NCBI GenBank assembly: GCA_019096065.1
Contig: JAGUCH010000004.1
Location: forward strand, 2,294,001-2,358,000
Length of the DNA: 64,000 nucleotides
Origin: Paracyclopina nana
Taxonomy: Eukaryota > Arthropoda > Copepoda > Cyclopoida > Cyclopettidae
Reading direction: 5' to 3'
The notes beneath the pieces were generated by a model. That model did no database searches and was not told the DNA's origin. It was given only the letters and a program-made list of their open reading frames with translations. Numbering within the stretch: the stretch's first letter is position 1; each line of letters starts with the position of its first letter. Shown piece after piece: positions 11,301-24,419 of the stretch. Position numbers and translations under genes: made by a program.

Positions 11301-13992
11301 CAGCACAATGCTTACAACAATCGAAAGAGAGATTTGCACTCGAGGAACACACTATAACTGTACTATTTTTCAGGCTTGACTGTGGCACAGGACCTGGCAT
11401 TGTGAAAACAACAAGCAAAGTGCATCTACAACGTTGGAATAGATTGACAGCCTTTCGACATGACTGGGGAGTATGGCTTCAACTAAATGGAGGAAAGCAC
11501 GAAGAAGGACGATCGCAGGTACTAATACAAAAAAATGACTACATATATACTACTACGTATAGTCATAAAGCTCGGAATTGCGGCAGCTCATCTCGTTTTA
11601 TTTTTAGGGGCTGTTTTCACGCATCACATTCGCGCAACCTGTGGTCCTGGGTGGAACAGCCATGTTCCTCAATGCTGAGCACTTCCTGGAGACTGACAAA
11701 AGCTATCAAGGATGCATGCGCAACTTGGAGATCAACAACAAAGCGTACAGCCTATTGAGTCGAGGAGCATCTGCAGACGTGCTGAATGGCATGGACATCG
11801 AGGAGTGTCACGTGGACGATGATGACTGTCAAACATTGACATGCCAACATCACGGTGTGTGCACAATTGAATTTGAAGCCAATGGCGATGCGAAAAAGTC
11901 CTCAGCCTTCTGCCAATGCCCGTTAGGCTTTGACGGACAATTCTGCGAGACTCCGGTGGAAATCCGGATTCCCTCGTTTAATGGCAAATCCTCGCATCTC
12001 GTCTTTCCTGGCCTGGGCCAAAAATCCCCTCTGTGGAACGATTTTGAGCTAGTCATCCGACCCACCTCCGAGAATGGCCTCATTCTGTACAACGGCGATC
12101 ACAATAATCCCAACGGAGACTTTGTCGCGGTTTTCCTAAGTGGAGGCTTCATTGAATTCGCCTTTGATGCAGGCGATGGCGTGACTTTGGTGAGGTAAAT
12201 TGACTTGAATCACATTTCGAAGCCTATCTTGCGAATGCACGGAGCTTCTTTCATTCTTTCCTCAATCAGATGCATTTTCCATACCCTTCATTGGTTATGT
12301 GATATATATTCGGCCTGTATAATATCAAAACAGCTTTCTAACGTACAGATTGTAATCTGCTTTCACCAGGTCTGCCACTCCTTTGAAGTTGAATAGCTGG
12401 CACACAATTCGCATCTCTCGAACTGGACTCTTGGCCGAAGTTCAAGTCAATGATAAGAAACGAGTGGCACAATTGGCCGCAGGCGCTTTCACCCAGGTGC
12501 TACACATTTACACTACACATTTTCACTGCAATACAATGCTATATGTATTTTGCAGGTGGTTCTGAGGCAAAGCCTGTATCTTGGAGGAGTTCCAACATTC
12601 GAAATTGTCTCTCCATTCATTCCAGTCAGGACTCCCTTTGCAGGATGCATACAAAAGGTGACTAGTGCTTTCTAATGCTTAAAATACATATACAGTGAAT
12701 CATATGTATTGAAGGTGATGATCAACAACCAGCATGTGGACTTGGTGCATGGGACACAGGGCGGAATTAACGTGTCGCCCTGCTGGTCACATCCCTGCAG
12801 CGTTCAAAATGCCACCAACTCCAGTCCTTGTGGGCTCTTGGGCACTTGTAGGCCCATCATGAACGACTACAGCTGCGAATGTCCCTTGGGACTCACTGGA
12901 GCAAGATGCGAGCATTCACTCACCAGCAATAGTCTTTTTGCCACGGAAACGTCAAACGTGGTGACAACCAGATCCTCCCTGTTGGACAACGCACCAGCCT
13001 TCACTGGAGACAGCTTTTTGCATTACAATGACGAGCCCATCGCCCAAAAGTGAGGGAGCTAGGGGAAATTGAAAGCAGGGTGGTGACAAATTGACTCGAA
13101 ATTTGAAAGGGCAAATTCAATTTTCCTGCCTGGCCTAAATTTAGCATGGACAGAGGGAATAAATTACTTTCCCTCCTCTTTTTCAAAATGCAACTTATTT
13201 ATTAAGGTTTTCACCAAAAATGCGCAGAAAACGCCCAAAATTTGACTTAAATGATTAATATCTGGCAGCACTGTTCTGCACCCTGATAGCAGCGCCATCT
13301 ATTTGAACTGTGACATAAACTTGAACTAAGTTGAGACCAGTGGCTTATTTGCTCGGTTTTTTTTTCAGCATCATTGGCAACACCAACACCTTCAACTTGC
13401 GCGTGAAAATCGAATCTGGAAACGGTTTGCTACTCTGGACAGGCGGAGATGAGATGAGCCCAGCCTCGGATTTTTTGCTTCTTGGCCTCCAAAATGGATT
13501 CCTTCACTTTAGATTCAATTTGGGCAACGGCGAAGGCGGAGTCGTCTACAACAGCTCAAAGATTGACGATGGAAAATGGCACAGAATAAGGGCGACGAGG
13601 TGATTACTACATGACATAAAGCACTTCCATGATAAAGATCCTCTGATAATTCCAATTTTTACAGAATCGAGCAAACTGCCACATTAAGAGTTGATAATGG
13701 CCCGATCGTGACCGGAGCTTCCCCTGGAAAACTGCGACAGCTAAATGGAAATGGACAACTGTTCATTGGTAATTAAGCCGCTTAATGTATTCGGAAAAAC
13801 TCACAATAATTGCTGTTGCATTTCACAGGTGGAGTGGGTGATCTTGAGCAGTTGCCAGTGCCCCAATTCCGCCATGGTTTCGTAGGCTGCGTGTCCGAAT
13901 TGAGCGTGGGCAAGCTTTTCGCCCTGGATTTGCTGCAACGAGCCCAAAATGGTCAAAATGTTGATAGTTGTCGAGAAACTTTTGATTTCTGA
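2363..13992 (+). CDS. Pikachurin/agrin/perlecan-like EGF and laminin-G protein, 3' part
   Basis: Twelve exons with every phase consistent: 2363-2479, 7736-8181, 8695-8905, 9619-9826, 11374-11518, 11608-12194, 12370-12496, 12556-12657, 12715-13049, 13369-13599, 13665-13768, 13829-13992 (TGA), giving about 925 residues. The 5' end is missing. In order: an EGF module (exon 1), a linker (exon 2), EGF (about 8790-8902), LG1 (9640-11760), EGF (about 11826-11950), LG2 (11960-12760), EGF (about 12780-12915) and LG3 (13370-13980, ending at a cysteine). The LG domains carry the usual GLLLW/DFLLLGL, WHRIR and GFVGCV motifs. EGF-LG repeated three times at the C-terminus is the pikachurin (EGFLAM) layout. 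Agrin and perlecan domain V are close alternatives and cannot be excluded without the N-terminus. The protein is expected to be extracellular or in basement membrane, with LG domains binding glycans or dystroglycan-type receptors (family knowledge). Confidence 0.82.
5086..5273. repeat. Near-perfect palindrome (hairpin element)
   Basis: The first arm (from about 5086) and last arm (to 5273) are reverse complements over about 75 nt with few mismatches: CCTCAGCAAAAGTTAGACCCC on the left and GGGGTCTAACTTTTGCTGAGG on the right, with further pairing inward through AAATTTGAGAACC. The centre is CCGAGCGAAGCGAGG, a motif shared with the palindromes at 55338 and 56750. It has no coding capacity and abuts the TIR element that follows. 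Confidence 0.8.
5275..6345. mobile_element. About 1.07-kb non-autonomous TIR element carrying a minisatellite
   Basis: The terminal inverted repeats are about 45-50 bp. The left end holds TTTTTCTCTAACAGTAACCG and AAATCCCAGGTTAG; the right end (6294-6345) carries the reverse complement with a few differences (CTAACCAGGGATTT, CGGTTACCGGTAGAGAAAAA). The interior is almost entirely the 19-bp minisatellite plus an AT-rich tail. There is no transposase. The exact ends and a target duplication could not be fixed by eye. Confidence 0.6.
5466..6118. repeat. 19-bp minisatellite, about 34 copies
   Basis: The tandem unit is CCCGCACCCGGCAGCGTCT (19 bp) with variants such as CAAGCACCTGGCTGTGTCT. Variants recur in blocks (near 5510, 5640 and 5755), which shows a higher-order pattern from unequal exchange or slippage. 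Because 19 is not a multiple of 3 and the unit lacks stops, long frames open in several registers on both strands. These are by-products of the repeat and not genes. Confidence 0.95.
8182..11607 (+). other. Introns of the EGF/laminin-G gene
   Basis: Non-coding stretches at 8182-8694, 8906-9618, 9827-11373 and 11519-11607 separate exons. The first contains degenerate reiterations of a GCGCTCACTCGT-like word (about 8215-8600). Nothing gene-like was seen in the others. Confidence 0.7.
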
Positions 13993-14763
13993 TGAGTTCA
14001 CTCCCACGTTCATTTCCTACCACTACATATCACACACACTTTGCACCACGTACTACGTCTAAAATAATATAACTCTCACTTCATTATCATTATAAACATT
14101 GAGAAAAATGATGATGCTCGTGAGGAAATGTTGTTAACTTGGCTTTACATTCAATGCTATATTTTCCTGTTAATATACTGCATATCAACGCGAGCATATC
14201 GTCGTCACCCTGTACTATTTCGCAGAATTTTTCACAGAAACTACTATCAATAAAATATACTACCATATCACCCTGTATATCAGAACAAAACAGATATGAA
14301 ATATACTGCTGCAGTTTCAAGTTCTTAACCAATACTTCTAGCTCTTTCGATCGAGTGCCTTAATTATAGAAGTAATATTGCGAGCCGGTATTTATTGTAA
14401 TGTGTACGCGGAAAATAGGCGACGCTATCCTTGCTATGTGGTCGCACAGGTGAGTTTGAGAGTTTCTCCGTGCGCACTCACGCGCACGCAAGGTGCACAA
14501 ATCAGGTGAGGTCATAACAAACACTTGGCTTGCTCCTTTGTTCCATCGCCAAAAAGGAATGCCTTGATTTACATATGCTTTCCAAATTCTCATCCGTGGC
14601 AACTCGTAAAATTAGATTTCTCCATTTAAGCCTCGATTTGAGCCCATTTCAAGCTCCGGCCGCACCTCGTTTTAGCCCCCTTGCGAAGGAAATTGGACCA
14701 GGAAAATTTGGAGGGCAAGGTTAGGAAACTTTTTAGCAGCAGCAGCAGCATCGGTATCAGTTG
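13993..14763 (+). other. 3' UTR of the EGF/LG gene and spacer before the Skeletor-like gene
   Basis: No coding exon is supported. An AATAAA at 14249-14254 is a candidate polyadenylation signal for the upstream gene. The part from about 14400 must hold the promoter of the next gene. TATCAGTT at about 14754-14761 resembles an arthropod initiator, but no TATA box is evident at the right distance. Confidence 0.4.
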
Positions 14764-17220
14764 ATGTTTGGCAGAGAATGTGCTAAAATGGTCAAACTAT
14801 CGCTATTTGCAAGCCTTCTCCTATATGTTAGCCCGTTGGCCCAAGGGCAAATTGGAGGCTTCGACTACTACGAAGACTTCGATACTGGAGGGCAAAAATA
14901 CAACGGAAAATACATAGGCGATCTCAGCACCTTTCACCACCAAGTAAGCCCTCATTTGCATTGATTTGAGCAAATTGGCAGTGAATACTTTTACCAATAG
15001 GTGAGTGGATCCGTATATGCAGTGGACAAGTTCACTCTGCTCCTCAAGGATTTCACTTTCGATGGCAATGGCAGGGACACCTTTTTCATGGTGGGAGTGA
15101 CGAACCAGCCAGGGAGGAAGGGTGATATTGTGCCCAACGAATACGGCAAAACGAACGTGCTGCAAAGGTACCTCAACGCGGAGTTCACCCTTGTCATTCC
15201 CAACGGGAAAACCATCAACCAGCTCAAATGGTTTGCAGTCTATGACTTGTCTGAATATGAGGCCTACGGAGCGCTCAACATCCCTGATGGCTTCGAGCCT
15301 CCGGATACACAAGTTTTGTCCCACCTCGAGGGCAAATCGAATGACGTCGGGTAAGCTAATTACATTGAGCTTGAAAATTAGTTCATTATAAATATATGGT
15401 ATGTTTCAGGGCAGATCGAGTGCTTGTGCTCGACTCGAAAACAATCATGCTGGAGAAATTCTGGTACGACGGCAAGGGAGGCAATAGCATCCACTTTTAC
15501 GTGGGCAGAGGGCCACAGCCTTCTCCCAAGGGCACAGTTGTGCCCAATGAGCTCGGCTACTTGGAGCCCCTGAGAAGGTACCAAGAGGAAGATGTCACCC
15601 TCGTCCTGCCAGGAGATACCACCATAGCTGACATTCGCTGGTTCAGTGTGTATGACATTGATAACGAGAGGGACCTGGGGCACGTCATTGTCCCGGATGG
15701 GATCAATGTGCCCCCTTCCCTCTCGGAAGTCGTGAAGCTCGAGACGGAGTTTCCAAATTGCCAAATGCTCCACTCGAACTTGGCTGTGGCTTGGTCGGTA
15801 TTTGCTCCCTCCCTCACCATCGAGCTAATAGGTAGATATGCCTTATTAAGCCACTTGTAAGTGATTTTAGGCATTCGTTTTCGCAGGGAATATCAAGGAG
15901 ACCGAGTATATGGGATTCGGCTTTTCCAAGCCTGGAGCTTCAAAGATGATTGGATCTGACGTGGCCATAGCTTACGTTGACGGCCTTCTGGGCTTCATCG
16001 ATGACTACAACATCACAGCCAAATCCCCCTGCACTGGCATCCTGGGAGTGAATAAGGGCGTCTGCCTGGACATCGAAGCTCACACCGGAGGCTCCAATGA
16101 CAACCAAATACAGACGTTCTCCCAAGAAAATGGAATAACGAGGGTAGGAGCATGCCTACTTATAATGATGTGTAATAAGATAACTTTTGGCCTCGCAGAT
16201 CACTTTCAGGAAAACACTGGGCAATAATCATGACGATGGAGATCTGAGCATCAACGAGGAAGGCCCGAATTCAATTGTCTGGGCCATTGGCAGACTGGCC
16301 AGACCAGGCGGAAGGAAAGCCAAATTGGAGCCCTCGTTCCACCACACTTACCCTAAAACTCATGTCCAGCTGGACTTGAAGGGAAACGTGCCAGAGATCT
16401 ACCAATGCAGATCCTTTGTTCAAAAAGCCCCTCCCTCGATGGTGAGAAGGCAAGTGCTCGGAGTGGCAGAAGGATTCAAGAAGAAGTGGGGACCACACAG
16501 GCAATTTGACTACTCACTCCGAACCTTCGATGCCAGGCTGGGCCCACCAGGTGGTGACAAAGGCTACTCAGGGATAACTGGCATGCCATCCAATGGATTT
16601 GTGTGGTACATCAACGGATACGTGGCATCCGAGCTGTATATGCGCAGAGGCCTGACTTACGCCTTCAGGGTTGAGGGTGGGGATGACCCCTACAATCCGG
16701 ATTTCTACAATCCGTTGGTCATCTCCAATGATCCAGTGGGTGGATTTGAGAGGCTGTCAAACGAGCAAAACTCGAGAATCAAAGTTCTGGCTGGTTTGGA
16801 GTACACTCGGAGAGGAGTTCCAAGGCCAACTGCATCAGGTATAACTAAATTAGATTTTCATCTCCGGAAGCCTTTCAAGCAATCTAATTATTCAATTTTA
16901 TTAAAGGTCGTCTCTGTGCTTGGACTCACCCTGAGACGGCTGACAGGAGACTGGATGACACTTTCGAGACCTTTGAAAGATTCAGAAATAGCCTGAGGCT
17001 GGAGTGCTCTCCAGATGGCAATGCTGCAGTGCTCACTGTCACGCCCAACATCACCTGGCCGGACGTGGTGTACTACAACAGCTACACCCATCCTTTCATG
17101 GGGTGGAGGATCAATATAGTGGATGATTTCAATGACAGGTTCAACTACAATGGCTCCGGAATGACGAGTGCTTCATGCATGGTGCTAGCTGTATCAATAG
17201 CACTAATGTTATTCTTGTAA
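14764..17220 (+). CDS. Skeletor: Skeletor-like protein (two DM13 domains and a DOMON domain)
   Basis: Six exons, all phases closing: 14764-14943, 15001-15350, 15410-15831, 15887-16143, 16199-16838, 16907-17220 (TAA), 720 residues. ATG at 14788 is an alternative start that places a hydrophobic signal peptide (about MVKLSLFASLLLYVSPLAQG) at the very N-terminus. After a short acidic DYYEDFD segment come two DM13 domains (exons 2 and 3), each with a GxGxDxFFxVG-like core and a WFxVYD motif, then a DOMON domain from the NCQML segment (exons 3-5) with YMGFGFS, and a C-terminal region containing PDVVYYNSYTHPFMGW. The last 19 or so residues are hydrophobic, which suggests a GPI signal or membrane anchor. 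This domain order is that of insect Skeletor, first described as a spindle-matrix component, although the DM13/DOMON isoforms look like secreted redox-type proteins (family knowledge). It is convergent with Disabled, with about 420 bp between the stop codons. Confidence 0.88.
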
Positions 17221-17346
17221 AATCACTATTACAATTATATATTTTGTAGCTATTGTCATGAAGAAGAACAGAAAACGGAATTTTCCTTTGGTTGCCTGCT
17301 GTATTGCAGGCATTGCTTATAAATACAACTTGCCAATAAGGTGTGA

Positions 17347-17352
17347 AATAAA
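17347..17352 (+). terminator. Polyadenylation signal AATAAA of the Skeletor-like gene
   Basis: AATAAA lies 127 nt after the stop codon and is followed by a GT-rich stretch (GTTGCGTGTGTGT), the classical downstream element. Confidence 0.6.
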
Positions 17353-17639
17353 GCTTAAAAAACATGTTGCGTGTGTGTACAAAAAGGTTCCCTAGAAAAG
17401 ACCATCTAGTAGAGCAGCACTTCCTGACAAAGGATCAACAGCAGGAGCAGATCCTGCTGGATTTAATATTGGCTGATGATGGGAGGAAAAGTTCTGCAAA
17501 TAAAAAATAAAGGCATACAACAACAAAAAAATAATCAACTGAAAGACATGACGGAAAGCACAGAAAATGCGTAAAAAGAAACAGCCTTTTTCTCTCATGA
17601 CAAACAAATTGGAGTGAGTTATTGGTGTTAGTGCAGAGG

Positions 17640-20600
17640 CTACTGAAAGAAATCGTCATCAAAGGGGTCATCCTTGATGCTAAAAATATTCACTGAGTCC
17701 GACTTGGGAATGATGCCACTATCATTGTCACTCATGGCATCATTTGGTGTGTGAGATCTGTCAAAACCATTGGGATTGATGATCTTGGAAAAGACCTTGA
17801 ATTTGGCTTCCAGTGGGTCGCTGCCAAAAAAGCCCTCTTTGCCAGCAGCTGGAACGCCCCAAGCACTCTCCTCTTCTACTTCTTTGGCCTTATGATCAGG
17901 AGTTGCGGAATAGGCCTCGTTGCCTGCACCGCTGATGCTGTTCATCGTTATTACTTTGGCAGACTTCTTTTTCTGAGTTGGTGCACCCTCGGCACTGGGA
18001 GGCCACCAATCTGTGTAATTGGAGGAGTCTTCATGCTCGGATGTCTCCAAGCTATGACCTCGACAAATGTGGCTTCCATCAATGCTTCGATGGCTAAATC
18101 GATGGCACTTCCCCTGATGGGATAAGGATGACTTTTGGCTGTCAGTCGAGAGCTGCCTCGAGGGAGGCTTTTTCGAGGACACAGACGAAGGCGGAGTCTG
18201 GCCCCAATCCATGCTGTCTCCAAAGTTGTCTTGAAACAAATTCTCCTTGGGAGGAGCTACAGCCATGACGCTTGATTGCTGCTTTGGGGCTGCTTGCTTA
18301 ATTATGATGTTCTCATCTCCGTCGTCGAAAGTTGTCCAAGCTCTGGAAGCTGGAGGCTCTTGTACTCCACCCTCAGATTCAAAGGCTGAGCTAAACAGGC
18401 TGACCTCTTCATCATTGTCTTGGTTGCTGTACCTCACTAGGCCTTTCTCAGAGGACTTGATGGACTGGCAAACAGAGTCTTCGTCCTCGTCTCCTTGGTG
18501 GAAGATGGGCACCTGACTGTCTCTTTTGGTGTCATGGTGTGGATGCTCCTCGTCAAAGTCATCTTCCTCTTCGTCATCACCCTCCTCTTCATAATTGTTG
18601 GCAAATCTCTGGTCATCTTTAGCATCACGATGATCTTTCGCCTCCTGATACTGATCATCAGCAGTGTAAGACTTGAGTGGGGACTGAGTATCTGACCTGG
18701 AGCATGGGCTGCCTTCGCTTGAACAAATTGGCTGATTATTGTAACTTTCTCTCATGGGTTGCTCCTCCTCTTCTTGCAAATCTCCTTGCTCTTCTTCTTC
18801 TTCCTCGTCATCTTCACGCTTTTCTTCATCACTGGGAGTTTTCCAAGCTCTGATGAGTTCTTCCTCCATCTGGAGTTCCCTGAAGACAGCATACTTGTCA
18901 TACTCATCCTGCCTGGACTGAGACAGGACAGAGTGGTCAGATGCTGCCTGACTGTCTGGCCTTCCATCAGACATGTTTGCATTCATGGAGATGGAGAAAG
19001 GAGTGAAATCATCATCAAAGCCTGAAGGGTTGTTGTTGAGTGAGATTGACACTGGCTGAGACGTGTCCTCATTTGGCAAAGGCCCAGGAGGCACCAGGGT
19101 CTCCTTCAGCACGTTGCTCTCCAGGATTGGCAAAGTAGCATTGTGATCAGTGTTATGAATAGTTGCTCTGGGGACATTGCTGCTATCACAAACAAAATTA
19201 TCAGAGAATGAGGGCTTCATGCTGGAGGTCTCCTCCTTCTTGACCATCACAGCTTTCATCATCTCCTTGTTGATGAATTCCACCAGTTCAAGAATGGACA
19301 TTCCCTTCAGCTCTTGTGGAAGTTGGCCTGACATGAGCTTGGCATTCAGATCAATCAGGCTCATTTTGGACAAATCCTCCACTGACAGTGCTGGCAATTT
19401 GGGGCCTTCTTCTTTAGCAATAGCTGGTGGCTCAGAAGATTGCAGAATGTCAGTTATGCATTGCTCAGCTTCTTCCTTGTCCATTTTGAAAGAGCCCAAC
19501 ATTGGCATTGGGGGAAAGTCATAGATGTCTTGCCCTCCAGCTCCAAGAACAACATCTGGCTGAGGAGGAGTTTCTTCCATTGATGGCCTCCTGTAGCTCA
19601 CTATGCCAATGAGGCCCTTGATGGGTTTCTTTGGTGGCAATGGGGGAGGTGATGCCTGGTTAATTCTGCGTGACGGTTTCTCTGGCAATTTGGGAGGCAC
19701 ATCAGAAGAAGAAGCCCCATCAGCTGGAGCTCTAGCTGGAACTCCCAATGTGTGGCCTGAGGTGTCATAGATGTATTCCGACTGATCTTTGCTCCTGTTG
19801 TACCTTCGTGGTGAGGCTTCCAATTGGGGAATAGAACCGTATCTGCCATTGGACTGTTCTGAGGCTGGCCAAGCAGCATCTTGCTCCTGGGAGACCCGAG
19901 GAGAGTCTGGAGGAAGAGACACTTTTAGCGGTGCACTAGAGGTTGTGTAAGTCTCATAGACTTTGGTGAAGGTGGTCATGGGTCTTCCCAAGGTGTGATA
20001 GAGTCGAGTATCGTGCAGGCCTGAAGGCTGGTTACCTGTCCTCCACGAAGAGGCCAGAGATGTGATGGTGTTCGTGGTGCTCCTTGGCTGCTGCTGCTGA
20101 GTGAGTTGAGCTGAAAAGCCAAAATTCCTGATCTGCCTGGGCATGGTGTCAGATGAGGTGGAGCTTCTTTGCACTTGATCCAAGTGGCCATAAGTGAGCT
20201 CACTGCCTGACCTAGGGGGTGGTATGGGGCAGCCAGAGGAGCTCCTCATACTGCTACTTCTTGACGAAGAAGAGTTGTTAGCAACACATGGGACATTGGA
20301 CTGAGACTGCAGAGTTGGACAAGTTGACAAGGACATATCTGCTGGCTGTTGTTGTTGACCTACATTTGCAAAGTCTAAAGATGTGCTGTTGCTGTTGTTC
20401 ACAGGGCTCTCTCTTGACATGCTGTTAGAGGAGACATTTCCCAATTTGGGTGAACTTGTCTTGAGCTCACTGAAGAAATCCTTCTTGTCCACATAGGGCC
20501 TGGACTTGCCAGTTCCCAAGGGATCAAGATCTGTGAACAGCTCCACATTGCCACTGCCACTGCTCTCCATGGATGACACCTACAAAAGCATTTGACTGCA

Positions 20601-23600
20601 GTTAACCACTAACGAGAAAATAAGCTAATTATACCATAGATGTCATGATTGGCTGCTGCTGCTGCTGTAGTTGCTGTTGCTGCCTAGCAAACATGGTGTC
20701 AGCTCCTTGACCTCCAAAGGCATGTTGATTGGAGAACAAATTGGAGGCTTGACCACCTAAAACAATTTATGCATGTCAAGTACACAATTGAGAATGGGAA
20801 TAGTGGTACCCTGATTGTGGACCATTTGCTGCTGTTGCAAGTGCTGGGTATTGAAGGAGCCAGATAAGGATTCAAAAACAGCATATTTGTCATCCACACT
20901 GCCCTGTTCTGGTCCAGGTGGGAAGTGATACCTTCCCTGTTGGTTTGCTCTGTTTGCCTTTGAAGGTGGAGGAGGCAGAAATGGGGTGGCCCCAAATGGA
21001 TCATGTCTCTGCAGCAAAGGAGCTTGAGTCATCAGAGCTGGGTTGATTGGCGTTTGAGCTTCTGCAGTGGTGGCGCCCAAATCTTTCACTTGATTAGCTG
21101 TTGGAGCATGTGGCAATCCAGGATAAGTTTGATGGTTGCTTTGATGGTTTTGGGAAGGCTGCTGGAGGTGTTGGGGAGGATCATTGTGAACTGTAGTCGG
21201 AAAGTTACTCGAGGGCTGAAGGCTGCCAATAGGAATCATGCTGTCAGTTTGGAAGCTCATGGGGGCTGAAGGAGCTATCTTGTCAATTTGTCTTATCCCT
21301 GCTTGGATGGATGTGAGTTCATTCTCCAAACCGAGTAGATCTGACAAAGCCCCTGAAGCTTGACCTCTGCCAGAGGGCCCATCTGGGAAACTGGCCACTG
21401 AATTTCCTTGAGGTTGATTGAAGTTTCCTGGGTGATGGGGAAGCATGTCCTACAAAAAGCCAAAAGAAATTCCTTAGGATTGGAAAATAGTTAGCAATTG
21501 GCAGAATACCCTCTTGTCTTTGTCCATTTTCCTGATGGCATCATCAATCTCCTTTTGCTTGAGCTCAAACACAACTTGGAATAAATCTCTCATGGCCACT
21601 ACAACCTGCATAAATTCATAGGACAATTTTTGGTATATGTATGGTTGAGTGCATGATCTGGTGCAATAATTACCTGCCCTGCAGCTTTCTCAGTTTTGAT
21701 GCCAAAAAATCTATGTCCATTTTCTGGAGAGCCATAGATGTAGCCAAAAGCTCTATTGTCAGACATATCTTGGGCAATAAAGCTGATCTTATGAACTGGA
21801 TGGTGATAGAGGCAGTCCTGCATTCACAAAGGAAGAAAAAATAAAATGAACAACATTAAGCAAGAAGCTTGGTTACCCCAGTTTTCTCATCCCTGATTTT
21901 GAGGCCATCAACAGCAATGTGGATTAAGACTTTTTGCTTGTGTTCCCCAGATGCTTTGATGGCTGTTTTCAGCTCGGCCAAAGCATCCTGACACATTCTG
22001 TCCCCACGAGCTTCTTGCACCTCCAAAACTCCAATTAGCTTTCCCTTGAAAAGCTGTCCTTCTCCCATGAACTTTTGCTCATTTCCTCCACGCCCTGAAA
22101 GAAAGAAAGAAACAAATTGGATTAGGACTTGTGATGAGAAAATTCATCAAATGGGAAAGATGTAGAAAGTAGGTTGAAATCAAGATGGACAGATATGTGG
22201 TGAGTTAGTCTAGCTCTTGATCTCTTGAAGAAAAAATGGTATAACTCTCTCTACTTGTCTTCTCTAAAAATAGATATGTGGTCAAACTTAGTCACCACAG
22301 AATGGATAAGCCCAACCAAAGGAAGGTTTTTCCACACAAGCACACTAAATGGGCCATAAAACAGTTTTGGACAGATGCCAGGTGAAAGGATGTAAGAGGC
22401 CCACAAACCACACTTACATATGACTGCAGCTGATTCAAAGTCCAAGTCATAGGTTTGCAGTTCTGGAGGAGGCAAAGTCTCCAGGAAAATGTGATCATTT
22501 GACTTGGACTTGCTCAAGCTGAACAAAGACCTAATTTTCTTTGTGGCAGTGGATCCTGCTGCAGGTGGTCCTTCCTCAATGTCCTCCTCATGTTGGACAT
22601 GGGGAGCTGAACATTTCATCTTTGTAGTTAGTGCATGCATATTCTGTATCACTTACACTTGCTAGCAGCAGGACTCTGCTTCCTCCTCCCCAGAGTGGAA
22701 AAATTGGGCATTTTGGGGCCAGAAAAGAAGTCACCACTTCATAGTTGCAAAAAAATTCATTCAAAAACCATCCTATAGCTGCCAAGCAGCTGCCATCTCA
22801 GCCCCAACTTTCTACACAACAGCCCTTAGCTTAGGAACAGCTGAAAGCCCTGCAGGGCCAAGAGAAAGCTCTTCTAGCACTGGAGCTGTCCTTAACACAA
22901 CTCAATTGGTTTAGTGGTGGTGTAATTACACACCGGTTTGAGTTCTACAGTGCCAATTACCGACATGCTACACTTGCATTCCTTCTTATTTGCTTTACTA
23001 CATACTGCCATTTCAAAAAAATTTTTTCTTTAAGTATTCAATCGGTTGAAATTTGAGGATGGAATTCAATTTTGCAACAAATGTAACAAGGAGAAAATCT
23101 AGCAAAAATAATTGTACACACTCTGAACTTTAAAAGCAAGCAAGAAACGTAAACAATCTACTCTTTTAACGAGAAGGGGCACATAAAAAGTGAGTGAGCA
23201 TTCTAATGCCTAAAGCAAAGCAGATTTACTGCACATGCTTCAATACAGTAACAAACATAAGCGTTGAAATAATTACAACTACGCAATCAACAGAAAGACA
23301 TAAAAAAGTGGGGAAAACAAGAGATAATGGAGCCACAAAACTTTTTTCAAACATATTGCATTATTGCGCGCGCCTAAAATAAATTATACTCAGAAACATT
23401 TGGCTTACCCTGAACGCCCTGTTGCTCTACAACTGGAGTTGATGGGTTGGGAGAGTTGGGAGGTGTACCAGGACTTTTGGCCTTGTCTGCAGAATTCCAA
23501 AACCTGAAAAGACCCTTTTTGGCAGGTGTTTGCTCTTCCTTTGGGTCATCTCCTACAACTTTAATAAAGCAATTGATTACAAAATGTATAATGCATGGAA

Positions 23601-24419
23601 GGGAAGCCTTTGTACTTTTTTCCGTTTCCTCTTTAACTTCTTGCTCCTGATTGGTTGAATCCAAATCAGCTGAATCATGATGGTCATCAGCTGACTGTTC
23701 AGCTGCTTTTCTGGTTTCCTGAATTTGCTTGTTTTTTTCAGCTGCTTGCAGCAAAACATTAGAGTTTCTTTCCAGTATTCTCATAAACTCTTCAGCATTG
23801 GCAACATTTGGATTGCTAAACTCAAACTGCTCAGTGGTTGATTTGACTGATTCGCCAAACTGGACTGGCCCTGGCTCTGTGTAGCTGACAACTGAATCAA
23901 CTTTGGACAACATCTTCTTAGAAGATAAATCTTGAGCCCAATCAGAGGAAAAGTTGTCATTGAATGGATTGAAGTTTCCACTTGGCTGACTGCTGACTAA
24001 AAATATACAAAGATTTTCACTTGATTTTACTTTAAGGCAAAGGATGGCTTAATCACCAGCAGATCCAAAGGAGCCCTGATCTGGGTGGTAACCCAGCGAA
24101 AAAACTGGAGTACCATTGCTGAAGGGATCTTTGAAGAAGGAAACTCAGCTTCAAAATTAACTAATAGTAAAGTGGTTAGCCTACCTTGTGTTGATTGTGT
24201 CAAAGCCATTTGTGGTTGACCAGGTGCAAGCGGAGCTGCTCTGACAGGCACATTAGGCATGGAATTGTTCAGACTGTACAAAGAAGTCAGGTCAATTTCA
24301 GATCCAGGATTCCTCATTAGACTTTGAGGTGGAATATTCAAAGATGATGACTGTTGTTGTTGCTGATTGAAATTATTGCTGTTCATCATGATTGAATGTG
24401 CATTTGAAACTGATCCCAT
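17640..24419 (-). CDS. Dab: Disabled (Dab), PTB-domain endocytic and signalling adaptor
   Basis: The long form joins, in transcript order, 24419-24185, 24128-24057, 23996-23616, 23558-23409, 22606-22418, 22094-21877, 21817-21674, 21605-21510, 21449-20810, 20756-20635 and 20579-17640; all phases agree, about 1,728 residues. The PTB domain (exons 22094 to 21510) has the Dab signature: FKGKLIGVLEVQEARGD, HHPVHKISFIAQDMSDNRAFGY, HRFFGIKTEKAAGQ, RDLFQVVFELKQKEID. Upstream is a 290-residue N-terminal extension with DPF, NPF and polyglutamine stretches and a coiled-coil-like ENNK region. Downstream is a long disordered tail with proline-rich PPLPPKKP motifs, DPF and NPN motifs, a Glu/Asp-rich block and a DPFDDDFF C-terminus, all typical clathrin/AP-2/EH-domain ligands. 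The family binds NPxY tails of LDL-receptor-type cargo. The start at 24419 is the first ATG of the open frame. An exon further upstream may add a few residues. Confidence 0.9.
22657..22711 (-). CDS. Dab: Alternative first coding exon of Disabled
   Basis: ATG at 22711 opens 18 codons plus one base, then a consensus donor (GTAAGTG). The one-base overhang fits the same acceptor (22606) used by the upstream exon 23558-23409, so both joins keep the PTB frame. The short form (about 1,467 residues) would lack the N-terminal extension. The 600 bp upstream (22712-23408) have no coding potential and would hold this form's promoter. Confidence 0.6.

Noticed and set aside
11153..11758. 201-codon continuous plus-strand frame
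   Set aside because: It reads through an intron and only partly uses the right frame; phase analysis shows exons 11374-11518 and 11608-12194 instead.
18437..19025. Open frames on both strands within the Disabled tail
   Set aside because: They are shadows of the acidic, repeat-rich Disabled coding exon, without independent features.
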